Source: Macrobrachium rosenbergii (taxonomy: Eukaryota; Arthropoda; Malacostraca; Decapoda; Palaemonidae). Taken from it: a DNA stretch of 64,000 nucleotides. Location: positions 53,268,986 to 53,332,985 of the forward strand of contig NC_089781.1 of assembly GCF_040412425.1 (NCBI RefSeq), written 5' to 3'. The translations under genes were made by a program, and so were the position numbers. Position 1 is the stretch's first letter. Each line of letters starts with the position of its first letter. Shown here piece by piece: positions 52,856 to 62,655 of the stretch. The notes under the pieces are model-generated. The model did no database searches and was not told the DNA's origin. It saw only the letters and a list, made by a program, of their open reading frames with translations.

Positions 52856-54810
52856 ATGCCAGTGGGTGCCAGACTACTGAACTTTGCCGAGGTCTGGGCA
52901 CAGGGGGCCGGACGACTGGTCCCTCTCAATTCTGAGGAAAGGATACCTCATCCCCTTCAGGGAAAAACCTCCCTTGACAACAACTCCAAGGAGTTATCAG
53001 CCAGATACAAGGATCCTGTTCGAAGACAAGCCCTTCTGCTAGCTGTCGAACAAATGCTGGAAAAAGCAGCCATAGAACCGGTTCAAGATCTTCATTCCCC
53101 GGGGTTTTACAATCGGCTTTTTCTGGTGCTGAAAACTTCGGGGGGTTGGAGACCGGTGCTGGACGTAAGCGGCCTGAACGTCTTTGTCATCAAGAAGAAG
53201 TTCTCGATGGAGACGACATCCTCTGTTCTGTTGTCTCTTCGTCCAGGAGATTGGATGGTGTCCCTGGACCTTCAGGATGCCTACTTCCACGTACCCATCC
53301 ATCCCTCCTCCAGGAAGTACCTCAGGTTCATGGTAAATGGAAGAACCTTCCAGTTCAGGGCTCTGTGCTTCGGACTTTCGACAGCCCCCCAGGTGTTCAC
53401 GAGCATTCTAAAAAATGTGGCTCATTGGCTACATTTAGAGGGGGTAAGGATCTCCTTGTATCTCGACGATTGGCTGATTTGCGCCCATTCGAGAGACCGT
53501 TGTCTGGAGGACCTATCTCTCACCTTAAAACTGATCCAGTCCCTAGGACTTTTAGTAAACCTCGAGAAAGTCCCAGATGATTCCTCAGCAGAGAATTGTC
53601 TACCTGGGGATTCTGATGGATTCTCGGGGTTTTCAAGCGTTTCCCTCCCTGGAAAGAGTAGAACGCTGCCTGAGAAAGGTGACAGCCTTTTAGAGAGAAG
53701 GACAGTTGTTCGCGAGGAAGTGGATGAGTCTGCTGGGGACCATTTCCTCGCTGGAGCAGTTTGTTTCTCTAGGAAGCTGCACCTAAGACCTCTTCAGTTC
53801 TCCTTGAAGCGAAAATTGGGATCAGAAGTCCCAAGATTTAACAATTCCTTCCTTGTTTCGGGCAGCATAAAGGAACATCTCCGTTGGTGGTTGGACCCCC
53901 AGAAACTGGGTTGTGGAATTCCTCTTCAACCGCCGAGCCCTCGCCTAGTGTTGTTTTCAGACGCATCGGAGTCGGGTTGGGGAGCAACACTAGGCTCGGA
54001 AGAAGTGTCAGGCACCTGGGAAGGAGAACAGATGTCCTGGCACATCAACAAGAAGGAACTCTCAGCTATCCATCTGGCGCTCGTCCACTTCGAACCTCTA
54101 GTCAGGGGGTCAGTAGTGCTGGTCAATTCGGACAACACCACAGCCCTGGTTTATATCAGAAAGCAGGGAGGAACACACTCCTTCTTCCTTTACGACACAG
54201 CAAGGAGGCTGCTGCTGTGGGCGGAGGAGAGGAACATCATTCTCCTCACCAGGTTCGTACAGGGGGAAAGGAATGTGAGAGCAGACCTGCTGAGCAGGAA
54301 GAACCAAGTTCTTCCCACAGAGTGGACGCTCCATCCAGAGGTTTGCGAAAGGCTGTGGAACCTTTGGGGGAGACCCAATATCGACCTCTTCGCTACTCAT
54401 TGGAACGCAAGACTGGAGACCTACTGCTGTCCGATCTCGGACCCCAGAGCAGTAGCGATAGACGGCCTTTTCCTAAATTGGGAAGGTCTGGACGGGTATG
54501 TTTTTCCCCCCTTCAAGATCCTGGGGGAAGTAATAAGAAAGTTCGCTGCCTCGATAGGCACCAAATTGACCCTGATCGCCCCCTTTTGGCCATCTCAAGA
54601 CTGGTTCACAGAGGTACTGGAATGGATGATGGATTTTCCCAGGTCGCTCCCTCTCAGGAGCGATCTTCTCAGACAGCCCCACTTCGACAGATTCCACAAG
54701 AATCTCCCCGCTCTCAACCTAACTGCCTTCAGACTATCGAAGGATTGGTTCAGAGCGAAGGGTTTTCAGCGCGCAAGGCTGCAGAGGCTATCGCCAGAGC
54801 CAGGAGATCT
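52856..54810 (+). pseudogene. RT, RNase H and trailing domain of DIRS B2 (long open frame with masked double frameshift)
   Basis: The frame is open for 680 codons. It contains RLFLVLKTSGGWRPVLDVSG, MVSLDLQDAYFHVPIHPSSR, FQFRALCFGLSTAPQVF, RISLYLDDWLICAH (YLDD), RNase H (LVLFSDASESGWGATL, INKKELSAIHLALV, NSDNTTALVYIRKQG, GERNVRADLLSRK) and the block NLWGRPNIDLFATHWNARLE. Between about 53568 and 53765 the residues no longer match the family. B1 reads VNLEKSQVIPQQ there and this copy is out of phase until HLRPLQF. Two opposite shifts therefore restore the frame, and the RT thumb is scrambled. The last codons after about 54750 are out of the recombinase frame. Confidence 0.88.
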
Positions 54811-55786
54811 TCAACCTTGCACCTCTACCAGTCGAAGTGGGAGGTTTTTAGAAGATGGTGCAGGGCTCAGAAAGTGTCCTCTTCCAGTACCTCTGTAATG
54901 GACATTGCTGATTTCCTTATTTACTTAAGGGAACAGTGTAATCTGGCGGTTTCCACCATTAAGGGATACAGAAGTATGCTTATCTTCGGTTTTTAGACAT
55001 GAGATCTGAACATCTCGGAAGAATAAGGACCTTCACGACCTTATCAGGTCTTTTTGAAACGTCTAAAAAACAAGTCCCCTAGACCTCCCAGCTGGAATTT
55101 GGACGTGGTTTTGAAATTCCTGATGTCTAAGAAATTTGAACCTCCTCGAAAGCTTCCGTTCAGGGATCTGACCAGGAAGTCTTTGTTCCTCTTTGCTCTT
55201 GCTGCAGCTAAGAGATTAAGCGAACTACAGGCTTTGGAAGGTACAGTCGGTTTTTAAAAAGGACTCACGATTTGCTCCTTTAAGCCCCTCTTCCTAGCGA
55301 AGAATGAGAACCCTTCAAGCCATGGCCTAGGAGTTTTGAGGTCAAAGGACTTTCGACTTTAACAGGACAAGAGTTGGAGAACACTCTCTGTCCAGTGAGA
55401 AGCCTTAAATGCTATCTAGATAGAAAGAAACAGCTCGGAGGCAATACTGAAAGTCTTTGGTGCTCAGTAAAGGATCCTACAAGAACTATTTCTAAGAACG
55501 CCCAAGCATTCTTTATCAGAGACGTCATCAAGGAGGCGCATCTTTCTTGCAAGGACGAGCACTTGAAGCTCCTGAGAGTTAATGCACATGAGGTGAGAGC
55601 CATAGCTACTTCTCTGGCTTTTCACAAGTCTTGATCTCTCCAGTCTCCTACTGGAGATGTAATTCGGTTTTCGCTTCTCATTATTTGAGAGATGTGTGTG
55701 TTACCTATGAGAAGTGCTTCTCTCTTGGAGCCTACGTATCTGCGGATTCGGTGCTGGGTCAAGGAGCTGAATCTAATCCTTTTTAG
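54700..55786 (+). pseudogene. Tyrosine recombinase of DIRS B2, frameshifted
   Basis: Three frame segments: YQSKWEVFRRWCRAQ and YLREQCNLAVSTIKGYRSML (to about 54990), KSLFLFALAAAKRLSELQAL with the catalytic Arg (55054-55257), and LCPVRSLKCYL through AHEVRAIATSLAF (55374-55634). Near 55630 the B1 residues between FHK and YWRC are partly lost and the frame shifts. The rest has SHYLRDV-like text with the Tyr and ends at TAG, 55786. Confidence 0.85.
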
Positions 55787-55956
55787 TCTAGCTATGTTAG
55801 TTGTTTTTTTAATGCGTGGTGATGTGTGTTTTTTATGGTTGGTTGAAAGAGAGTGTTGGGTAAAGCCCCCTTTCATCTCTTATCACTAACAAGATTAGGC
55901 TTGGTCAGGTGGTCGGGATTGGTTGTTTAGCTCCTTGTAGTTTTTATAAATACCTA

Positions 55957-56098
55957 GCTCTGTCATGTAAGAGGATAGCCCCCCATTGATATGATTCAGG
56001 TAAAGGCTCTGTCATGTAAGTGGGTCAGCCCCCATTGACACGATCCATAACAGGCTCTGTCATGTAAGTGGGTCATCCCCCATTGACACGATCCAGAA
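55957..56098. repeat. Three tandem 50-bp repeats in the 3' region of DIRS B2
   Basis: The same GCTCTGTCATGTAAG...CCCCCATTGACACGATCCA units as in B1 at 36436-36583. Confidence 0.85.
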
Positions 56099-56269
56099 GG
56101 GCTGTCAGTCATAGGTCACATCCTCGCTGAAGCTCTTGAGGCAAGCAGACTCATAGACAGTATCCATGAAGTCTTCTGCCCAATCAGGTTTATTGTATAT
56201 CCTACAACATATGTTGTTTCCCATTTTTTAGTTATTAGCTGCCTCTTGCCCTCCTCCAAGGGTGCCAGT

Positions 56270-56605
56270 CAGCTAAGTATATATCTGACTGGCAAGTTGC
56301 ATGTACAAAAATGATATTTTTATGATAAAATAAAGTTTTGTACATACTTACCCGGCAGATATATACGATTAATGGCCCTCCCAGCCTCCCCTCAGGAGAC
56401 AGGTGGAAGAGAAAATCTGATTAGAAAACGGGAATGGTTCCTATTCCTGCCACCCAGCAGCAGGAATGGTAGATCACCTGACCTACCTGTTGCGTGTGCC
56501 GCGAAATTTGAATTTCTGTCGGGAACGTCGGAGACTATAGCTAAGTATATATCTGCCGGGTAAGTATGTACAAAACTTTATTTTATCATAAAAATATAAT
56601 TTTTT
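56270..56605 (+). repeat. Internal complementary region and right ITR of DIRS B2
   Basis: 56270-56365 pairs with both tips as in B1 (CAGCTAAGTATATATCTGAC... then ATGATATTTTTATGATAAAA...). 56366-56605 is the right ITR, complementary to 50098-50290. Confidence 0.86.
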
Positions 56606-56999
56606 AGTGTTCTGTGTTACTCATGATGTTAACAAACCATTTCTTATTAAAATCCCCAAAAACAGGGGTAGAGGTTCCTTTTATCTTGTACCTAACCCCC
56701 TTACCACCATTGATTTTGATGGGGAACTTATGATCTATTCACACAATTTCCATTTACATGATGTCTTTGGGAACCTATTCCCATGTAAATGGAGAGTTAT
56801 CTGTTAAAGGATATATTGATTGACATTGTAATGTGAAAATGTCCCATGGACATTTGGATGAATGCAGTTCCAGTCCTGACAGGAACAACCAAATTATCCT
56901 GATTCACATGTCATCTAGAAAGAAACTTGTGCCCCATGTGGGTATTCATATATGTTCATTTTGGTTTGGTGCCTGAAGTAGTGCTGGTTGTCTACCATT
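56606..56999. other. Spacer, nothing recognised
   Basis: One short plus frame (about 66 codons, 56607-56807) without recognisable motifs. No repeats or terminal signals seen. Confidence 0.4.
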
Positions 57000-57825
57000 C
57001 ATTCTCCGACACTCCTTAGTGTTTCATTGATCAGAGAAGTGAGAGATGATCTCCCTTGGTGGCTAGATGGCTGGAACATCCATGTTCACTGTGGGAGTTC
57101 CACTGAACTGCCCCCCACCTCCCACAGAGATGCTCCACTGTTCTCAGATGCATTGAAAGTGGGATGGGACCTTGGGTTGCATACCAGAGCAGTTCTTTCA
57201 TCTGGTCTTGTGGACTCTGGAGGATTTTCACCTGCACATCAAAGTTCTTGAGATGGGCATAGCCCTGCAAAAATTCCTAGATCAGTTGATGGGACACTTT
57301 GTAGTGCTGATGAGCAATAGCACAACTATGTTTCATGTGTCAACAAACAAGGGGGTATATACAATCTACTTTCCCTTTGTGTGTTGGTGAGGCAAGTGCA
57401 TGAGTGGACAGCTTAGGGCTGTTGGAATGTGTTGGCTAACCAATTCATTCTCCAGGGACAGATATGAGGGCTGAGTGGTCTCTGTACTCTCATGTAATAG
57501 CGAAGATGTTTGAGTTTTGGGGAACCCAGTGATTGACCTGCTTATCATGTGGCTAAAGGAAAAGCCCCGAGTGCTCTACTTGCTAGTTCCAGTCCCTTGA
57601 GCTGTGTTGAAGGACATCTTCCAACACCTGAGGGACAACCTCAGTGCTTAAGCTTTCTGTTGTGCCTGATCTGCTGAGTGATCAGCTGAATGTTAATCAC
57701 ACTGTCTGAGGATGACCCTGTCGACTCATTGCTGTCCACAAACTGAGTGGTATCCAGATCTACTGTTCCTTCTTGCTGAGGCACTGAGAGAGCTACCTCG
57801 TGGCTAACGCTGTTACATCAGCCAT
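57000..57825 (+). pseudogene. Decayed DIRS A-like RNase H fragment
   Basis: LIREVRDDLPWWLDGWNI and DAPLFSDALKVGWD match the DIRS A residues EEVRKDLHCWLDDRN and MLLFSDALTEGWG (26720-26850). Further on, in shifted frames, come the equivalents of LMSDNTMVVAYVNKQG (57300-57350) and of the DLFTT... block (57530-57640), then AVWYPDLLALLSEAP-type text near 57745-57790. It is a truncated, heavily mutated relative with no ends. Confidence 0.7.
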
Positions 57826-57837
57826 ACCTGCTCAGTA

Positions 57838-58170
57838 CAGTGGACCCCCGCCTATTTGCGGTTCTGGATTTGCGGCTTCACCTATTTGTGGATTTTTCTG
57901 TGGAACATATACACAGTATTCACGGAAAATTTGCCTGTTCACAGTATTTTTCTTAGAGAAATATTCACTAATTACTGTATTTTCATATAATTTTCATGAC
58001 TAAATGCATTTTTTGTGATAAACTATTAAAATACTCAGGTGTAATTGTTTTGAGGGTTTTTTTTTTGGTGTTTGAACTATCAAAATAGGCAGTTATAAGC
58101 ATTTCTAGAGGGGTGTCAAGTACAGTATTTGCTTGGGATGCATACCACAAACCCTCCCCCCCCCATAGCT
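57838..58170 (+). mobile_element. Pogo-like MITE copy
   Basis: Starts CAGTGGACCCCCGCCTATTT after TA. It shares TTTCTGTGGAACATATACAC, GAGAAATATTCACTAATTAC and CATGACTAAATGCATTTTTT with the copies at 41305-41688 and 62440-62655. Confidence 0.65.
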
Positions 58171-58395
58171 AGAATCTGCAAATACCTGACACCTCTCTAA
58201 AAATGCTTATAACTGCCTATTTTGATAGTTCAAACACCAAAAAACCCCCGCTAAAAATGCTTATAACTGCCTATTTTGATAGTTCAAAACACCAAAAAAA
58301 CCCTGCTAAAAATGCTTATAACTGCCTATTTTGATAGTTCAGACACCAAAAAAACCCCTCTAAAAATCCTTATACCTGAGTATTTTAACAGTTTT
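58040..58395. repeat. Tandem and inverted copies of a 50-bp MITE-derived unit
   Basis: AAAAATGCTTATAACTGCCTATTTTGATAGTTC is repeated four times (58190-58385, about 58-62 bp period), each followed by A(G/A)ACACCAAAAA. A reverse-complement copy lies at 58045-58115. The unit is part of the pogo-like MITE, expanded here. Confidence 0.8.
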
Positions 58396-58835
58396 TAAAA
58401 AAAAAATGCATTTAGTCATGAAAGTCATGTTAGCTTTAACATCAACAAACATGGTAAGCAAATTGCATGGTTTCTCTTATTTATTTTGGCGCTGGAGTGA
58501 TAAAAATCCCTCACATTTATAATTGTTCCTGAGTATTTGTGAAAATTCACAACCTGACAATTCCTGACAAGAGATCCAAATCTTTCACAATTTCCTCCTT
58601 TGAGATGAGATACTGTTGTGTACAGTACCAGTTTCACAGTACTTTACTACCTGCTCAGAATTTTACATCTGAGGCCTAATTGTTGACTACTGTTTGTTAT
58701 TACCAGCAGACACAAGAAAAAAACTGTCTTTTGTGTTCAGCGAGAACGTCTTTGTGATTGCCCATTATATTGAAATTTTGTGATCTTTTTCTGTAGTGAA
58801 ATGTAGAGATTTTCCAATGTTCTCTAATTTTTCAG
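58396..58835. other. Noncoding DNA upstream of the SAM exon
   Basis: A/T-rich intronic or intergenic DNA. It ends with a pyrimidine-rich acceptor TCTCTAATTTTTCAG at 58821-58835. Confidence 0.5.
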
Positions 58836-58941
58836 GAGTATCGCATAGATAAGCAGTTATGAAGCAATGGCTTCGCCTGTCCCTCAAAAAGATGATGTTG
58901 AGAGATGGACAGTGGAGCAGGTGGCAGCATGGCTACGGCAG
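58836..58941 (+). CDS. Candidate host exon: N-terminus of a SAM-domain protein
   Basis: The exon is bounded by TTTTTCAG|G at 58835 and CAG|GTAATG at 58941. The first ATG (58867, context GAAGCAATGG) opens 25 codons, MASPVPQKDDVERWTVEQVA then AWLRQ, ending in phase 0 at the donor. W(T/S)xEQVxxWL is the classic first helix of a SAM domain (protein interaction module). The length and Kozak context suggest the first coding exon. SAM domain plus a short leader would fit a sphingomyelin synthase-related protein (SAMD8-like), among other SAM proteins; this identity is a guess. The rest of the domain should lie in an exon outside or downstream; I could not find it before 64000. Confidence 0.6.
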
Positions 58942-59806
58942 GTAATGGAATTTTCTTTTGGAATTTTATGTAATGGTGGTTAGTTTGAGTTTCATATGTA
59001 TTAACTTATACACAAGTCTATACAATAGGTGGGTCTTTAAAATAATGAATTGTTTTAACACAGATCCATTGATTTTACATATACAGTATCTATCTTGTAT
59101 TCAGCAGCTCCTAGTCACTCCACAAAATTCAGAGCACTCCCGTTTGTCAGGTACTCCTCTGGACCCCCAGCACTCTTGGAGATTGCCATTCCATTTCCTT
59201 GTGACTGTAGTCACTAAATGTTCCTTTTCCACTGTGCTTCCTAGAATTTCTTAATTTTTTGCTCATTTTGTTCAGTAATCATCCATTTCATTGCACTTTC
59301 TATATGTGCACTACTCCCATTACTGCACACCACACTTGTTTCCCAGTCTTTTACGTGTATTTTACTGTGTTATTAAAAAACACCCCTAAAAAAAGTTTAA
59401 TTTCTAACAATATACTGTATTTACAGTACATGTATTGCAGATTTATGTTCCATGCTGCTAAAGTGGTATTGAAGTAAAAAATTAAATGAGAGAGAAAGAG
59501 AGCAAAAACTTGGTAAAGAGTGACTATACTTAACGTGTACACATAATTGAACAAAAATATATTAAAGTGAAGAATATTTCGTAATGAAAGGGAAGTGAAA
59601 ATTTAGTGGAATAAAATGAATAAAAAACATTAAAAAATTATTGTAAATTGTTCCCATTATTTGTGATCTTGAAACAAATTATGTCTCTCTTACAGAGGCT
59701 AGTTCTTGGAACTTGTTATAGACAGAAAACAAGAATGCTTACCTGTGTGTCCTCCTTCCTCTGCAGTTGCTTGGGAAAGGATATAAAAGAGATATCATTT
59801 ATGCCC
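58942..59806 (+). other. Putative intron of the SAM gene
   Basis: A/T-rich, without frames or repeats that I recognise. A possible acceptor (TCCTTCCTCTGCAG, 59752-59765) is followed by about 16 sense codons that do not look like SAM sequence, so I do not call a second exon. Confidence 0.35.
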
Positions 59807-59810
59807 TTAA

Positions 59811-61782
59811 GGGTATCGGCGGCCTGCGATTTTGCTGATATTGGCTCAAATTCGTGAAAATTAGTTCCCGTCATATTTCCACAGATCTGGGTCCTGGCCA
59901 TTGCCATGCGTAAGATAATATCGATACGAAGCCTTTTAAACGGTTTAAAGGCCAATTTAAAGGCCACACCCAAGTAGAGAATTAAAGGTCTCGTTAGGGG
60001 TGGTTTTACTATTTCATTTTGCATTCATTCTTCAGGTATTTGTATTTCTTTTCATTGCGTATTCTTTCGTATGCCGTACGATATGTTTTCCTTATAGAGA
60101 TGGCAACTCTTCCCAGGACTGAATAATGCCAGCCAGTTGTCCCAAGAGAGAATTCTTATATTTCTTTGATGTAATCGTGTATTTGTTATTTTCAATCCAT
60201 TGCAACACTTTCTCGGACTTTTGGATGTCAATTGTGTATTATATATATTACCAACATGCGGAAAAAGAAGTTTAGTAAGTGAAGGGAAGAAAGCTGTCGC
60301 AATATCAAAACTTATCTTGAAGCTAAAAGTATAGACACAGCTTATGTTGTGGCTTTTCACAAGTTGCTACCAACCAAGTGTGCTGAGGAGATGCCAAGTA
60401 CTTCCTATTATGAAGCTCGCTCTGAGTGAAATCTATTATTCCCTTGCAAAAATATATCAAGATGATGATGATGATGGCACCGACGACTTTGTTTTGAAGT
60501 TATCTGATGATGAGGAGGGGGAGGAGGAAGAGAATGAGCATTTTCAAGATGTAATTGCTGTCCCTGACGTAGCTTCTGGAGATATGGAAGCTGCTGGTGC
60601 TCTCGCATTGTGGCAAAGATCACTAGACAGGAAATTCATATATAAAGTATTTGTTGGTGAAGGGGATTCGACAGCATATAAAGGAGTATGCAGTTTGAAT
60701 GACGGCACTGGTCCTTATGGCACTCCATATCCAGTGCTCAAGGAAGAATGCATAAACCACGTTCGGAAGAGGATTGTCTTTCGTCCTATGGCCTTGAAAA
60801 AGATACACAATATGTTTCGAAATATGTAACAACAACAAACAAAGTTATTTTTAGGAGTGAGCTTGGAGGACTCAATAAATTGAGTGATAGCACAGTGATA
60901 AAGATTGGAACATGGTATCGGCTATGCAGCAAGTTCATTGCTGCCTATTATGAGAAAAACGACAGGAGAAAGCCTGAAAGGCCTTCAGATAAAAGAGAAG
61001 ACCAGAAAATGAGTGTCTACTATGCATTCAAGAGAGCAAAGAACATCAAAAGGAGGATATGAAGGAGGGGCTCATTAGCCTCCTAAAAACCTGGCAGCAC
61101 AAGAGTAGAGTGGCATTCTATGATAACCCCCAAAAATTATATAAACTATTTTCTTTAAGTGATAAATGTTTTTTTTAGAGGAATAATATATCTCTTATAA
61201 AAGAGGAACAAGTGCCATGTAGGCTTTTCCAAGAAACTTCATATGCTTCTAAAAGCAAAATAAATGGTTAGCAAAACTTTAACTGCATTTTTCTCAAAAC
61301 TTACTTTTTCTACATTCAAATTCCAAAAACTCCCTTATTTATGAATGGATTTTAAAAATCTAAAAAGCAATTTGAACAAAGATAGTCAGAGAACACATTG
61401 GCAAATTTTTTTTTTTTTTTTCTCTAAAAAAATTTTTTTACCAAGATTTAATATATAATTTTATGGTATTTTTTATTGCACTTTTTAAAATATTTTTCTA
61501 AAATAGCATACATCACATAGATTTTTGAGTTTGCCGTTTTATTTGATAGGAACTAAACTTTCTGCTATTACTTTTGTTTTTAAATTGAGTGATAAATAAA
61601 GAAGGAGATGTACTTTAAAAAAACACAAAAAATGTTATGTTTAAAAGAAAAATATTTGCTAAAAAAAAGTTTTCATCCAATTCACCTGAAATTTTGTATG
61701 CATCTTCGGTCAAACTAGAGGTAACACCTGTGGAAGTTTGAACACTGTCACTCAAAATTAATCCCCGACCCCGCCGATACCC
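59811..61782 (+). mobile_element. Kolobok-like DNA transposon with TTAA target
   Basis: TTAA at 59807-59810 and 61783-61786 flank 12-bp perfect inverted ends GGGTATCGGCGG / CCGCCGATACCC. The element is 1972 bp. A broken transposase of the Mutator-like/Kolobok kind lies at 60344-61062. TTAA sites with GGG ends are a known Kolobok trait. It sits about 870 bp downstream of the SAM exon, probably in its intron. Confidence 0.82.
60344..61062 (+). pseudogene. Kolobok-like transposase (truncated, frameshifted)
   Basis: The first frame (60344-60829) has an acidic Asp/Glu run (a GAT repeat), then LWQRSLDRKFIYKVFVGEGDS with a GEGDS motif like the GDGDS of this transposase family. AYKGV, PYGTPYPVLKEECINHVRKR and a shift near 60775 follow. 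The second frame (60770-61062) continues with YVSKYVTTTNKV, LGGLNKLSDSTVIKIGTWYR and a basic end. The GGxxKLSD / IKIxxWY pattern follows HVRKR in relatives. The N-terminal zinc-binding part and the C-terminal Cys region are absent, so it is partial. Confidence 0.7.
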
Positions 61783-61786
61783 TTAA

Positions 61787-62439
61787 AGAAACCAAAATAA
61801 CATGATAGTTCAGAAATGAGAAAAATAGCAAATATTAAATAGTAATCCTTCAATTATCCGGATTATTGGAGCCAAGGGTATATTGGATAATGGCGAGTTA
61901 AAAAATCTGTGGGTGTTCAAGGGCAACTCCGTACCCATCCTCACTTAACCTTGTCAATACCACATAACTGTAAACAATCAGTATGCTTATAAACAACAAC
62001 CATCAAACTTTTTTCCCAGTATTTGTAACAAAATATATTGCATAAATATGCTTTAAAAAAAATGGAACCCCCTTCTTTTCCTCTCAGCTGTTAATGACAG
62101 TTCAGTAGGCTACCATGGTTTTATTACCATTAATGTATTTTTATACAACAATTTTCTTATCAGTTGTTACCACATTGTATTACCATACATGAGATAGAAA
62201 TGTGTATGTGTGAACTGTAGACATAGGCTAGCTTAGGTGTTATACTCACAAACTTAGATGGAGGGTGGAGGTGGCAGCGTGACTCTTTACCCATAAAACT
62301 GGAGTATTGGTATGATCGAGCAAGGCGAAACTTTTATGTCAAGCCTTGCCCTCAGTGCTGAGTCCGATCTCAATGGACTGACGACCCTTAAGGCACTGAG
62401 GGCAAGGTGTACATCCAGGTGAGGATCCCAGTGCAGTTA
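61787..62439. other. Intronic/intergenic DNA with small hairpins
   Basis: AATCCTTCAATTATCCGGATTATTGG (61846-61871) resembles the end of a pogo/Tc2-type MITE. The inverted pair CCTTGCCCTCAGTGC / GCACTGAGGGCAAGG at 62344-62406 forms a 15-bp hairpin. No coding frame. Confidence 0.45.
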
Positions 62440-62655
62440 CAGTAAACCCCCTGTATTTGTGTTCTCACGATTCGCTGACTCACCTTTTCGCGGATTGCCC
62501 TATGGAACATGTATACACATTATTCGCGGAAAATTCGCCGATTCGCTGTATTTTTCACTGAGAAATATTTACTAATTACTGTATTTTTATATAATTTTCA
62601 TGACTAAATGTACTTTTTGTGATGAAACTATTAAAATACTTGGGTATAAGCACTG
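62440..62655 (+). mobile_element. Pogo-like MITE, 5' part only
   Basis: TA then CAGTAAACCCCCTGTATTTG at 62440; continues with the shared CATGACTAAATGTACTTTTT text to about 62655, where the piggyBac pseudogene begins. Its right half is missing. Confidence 0.65.

Larger units (their letters stand above)
48359..56605 (+). mobile_element. DIRS-type retrotransposon B2 (second copy of B1 family)
   Basis: It has the same ends, ORF order, 3' tandem repeats and internal complementary region as B1, about 8.2 kb including a DNA transposon near the left end. The left tip TTTTGTACATGCAACTTACCCG is at 48359-48382 and the main left ITR at 50098-50260. The right ITR ends ...TCATAAAAATATAATTTTTT near 56605. 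Flanks differ from those of B1, so the pair are separate insertions and not a simple segmental duplication. ORF1 and the recombinase are frameshifted; the RT frame is unusually long. Confidence 0.85.

Noticed and set aside
59752..59806. Second exon of the SAM gene after TCCTTCCTCTGCAG
   Set aside because: The codons after the acceptor do not resemble the second half of a SAM helix bundle and the frame ends soon after the Kolobok empty site.
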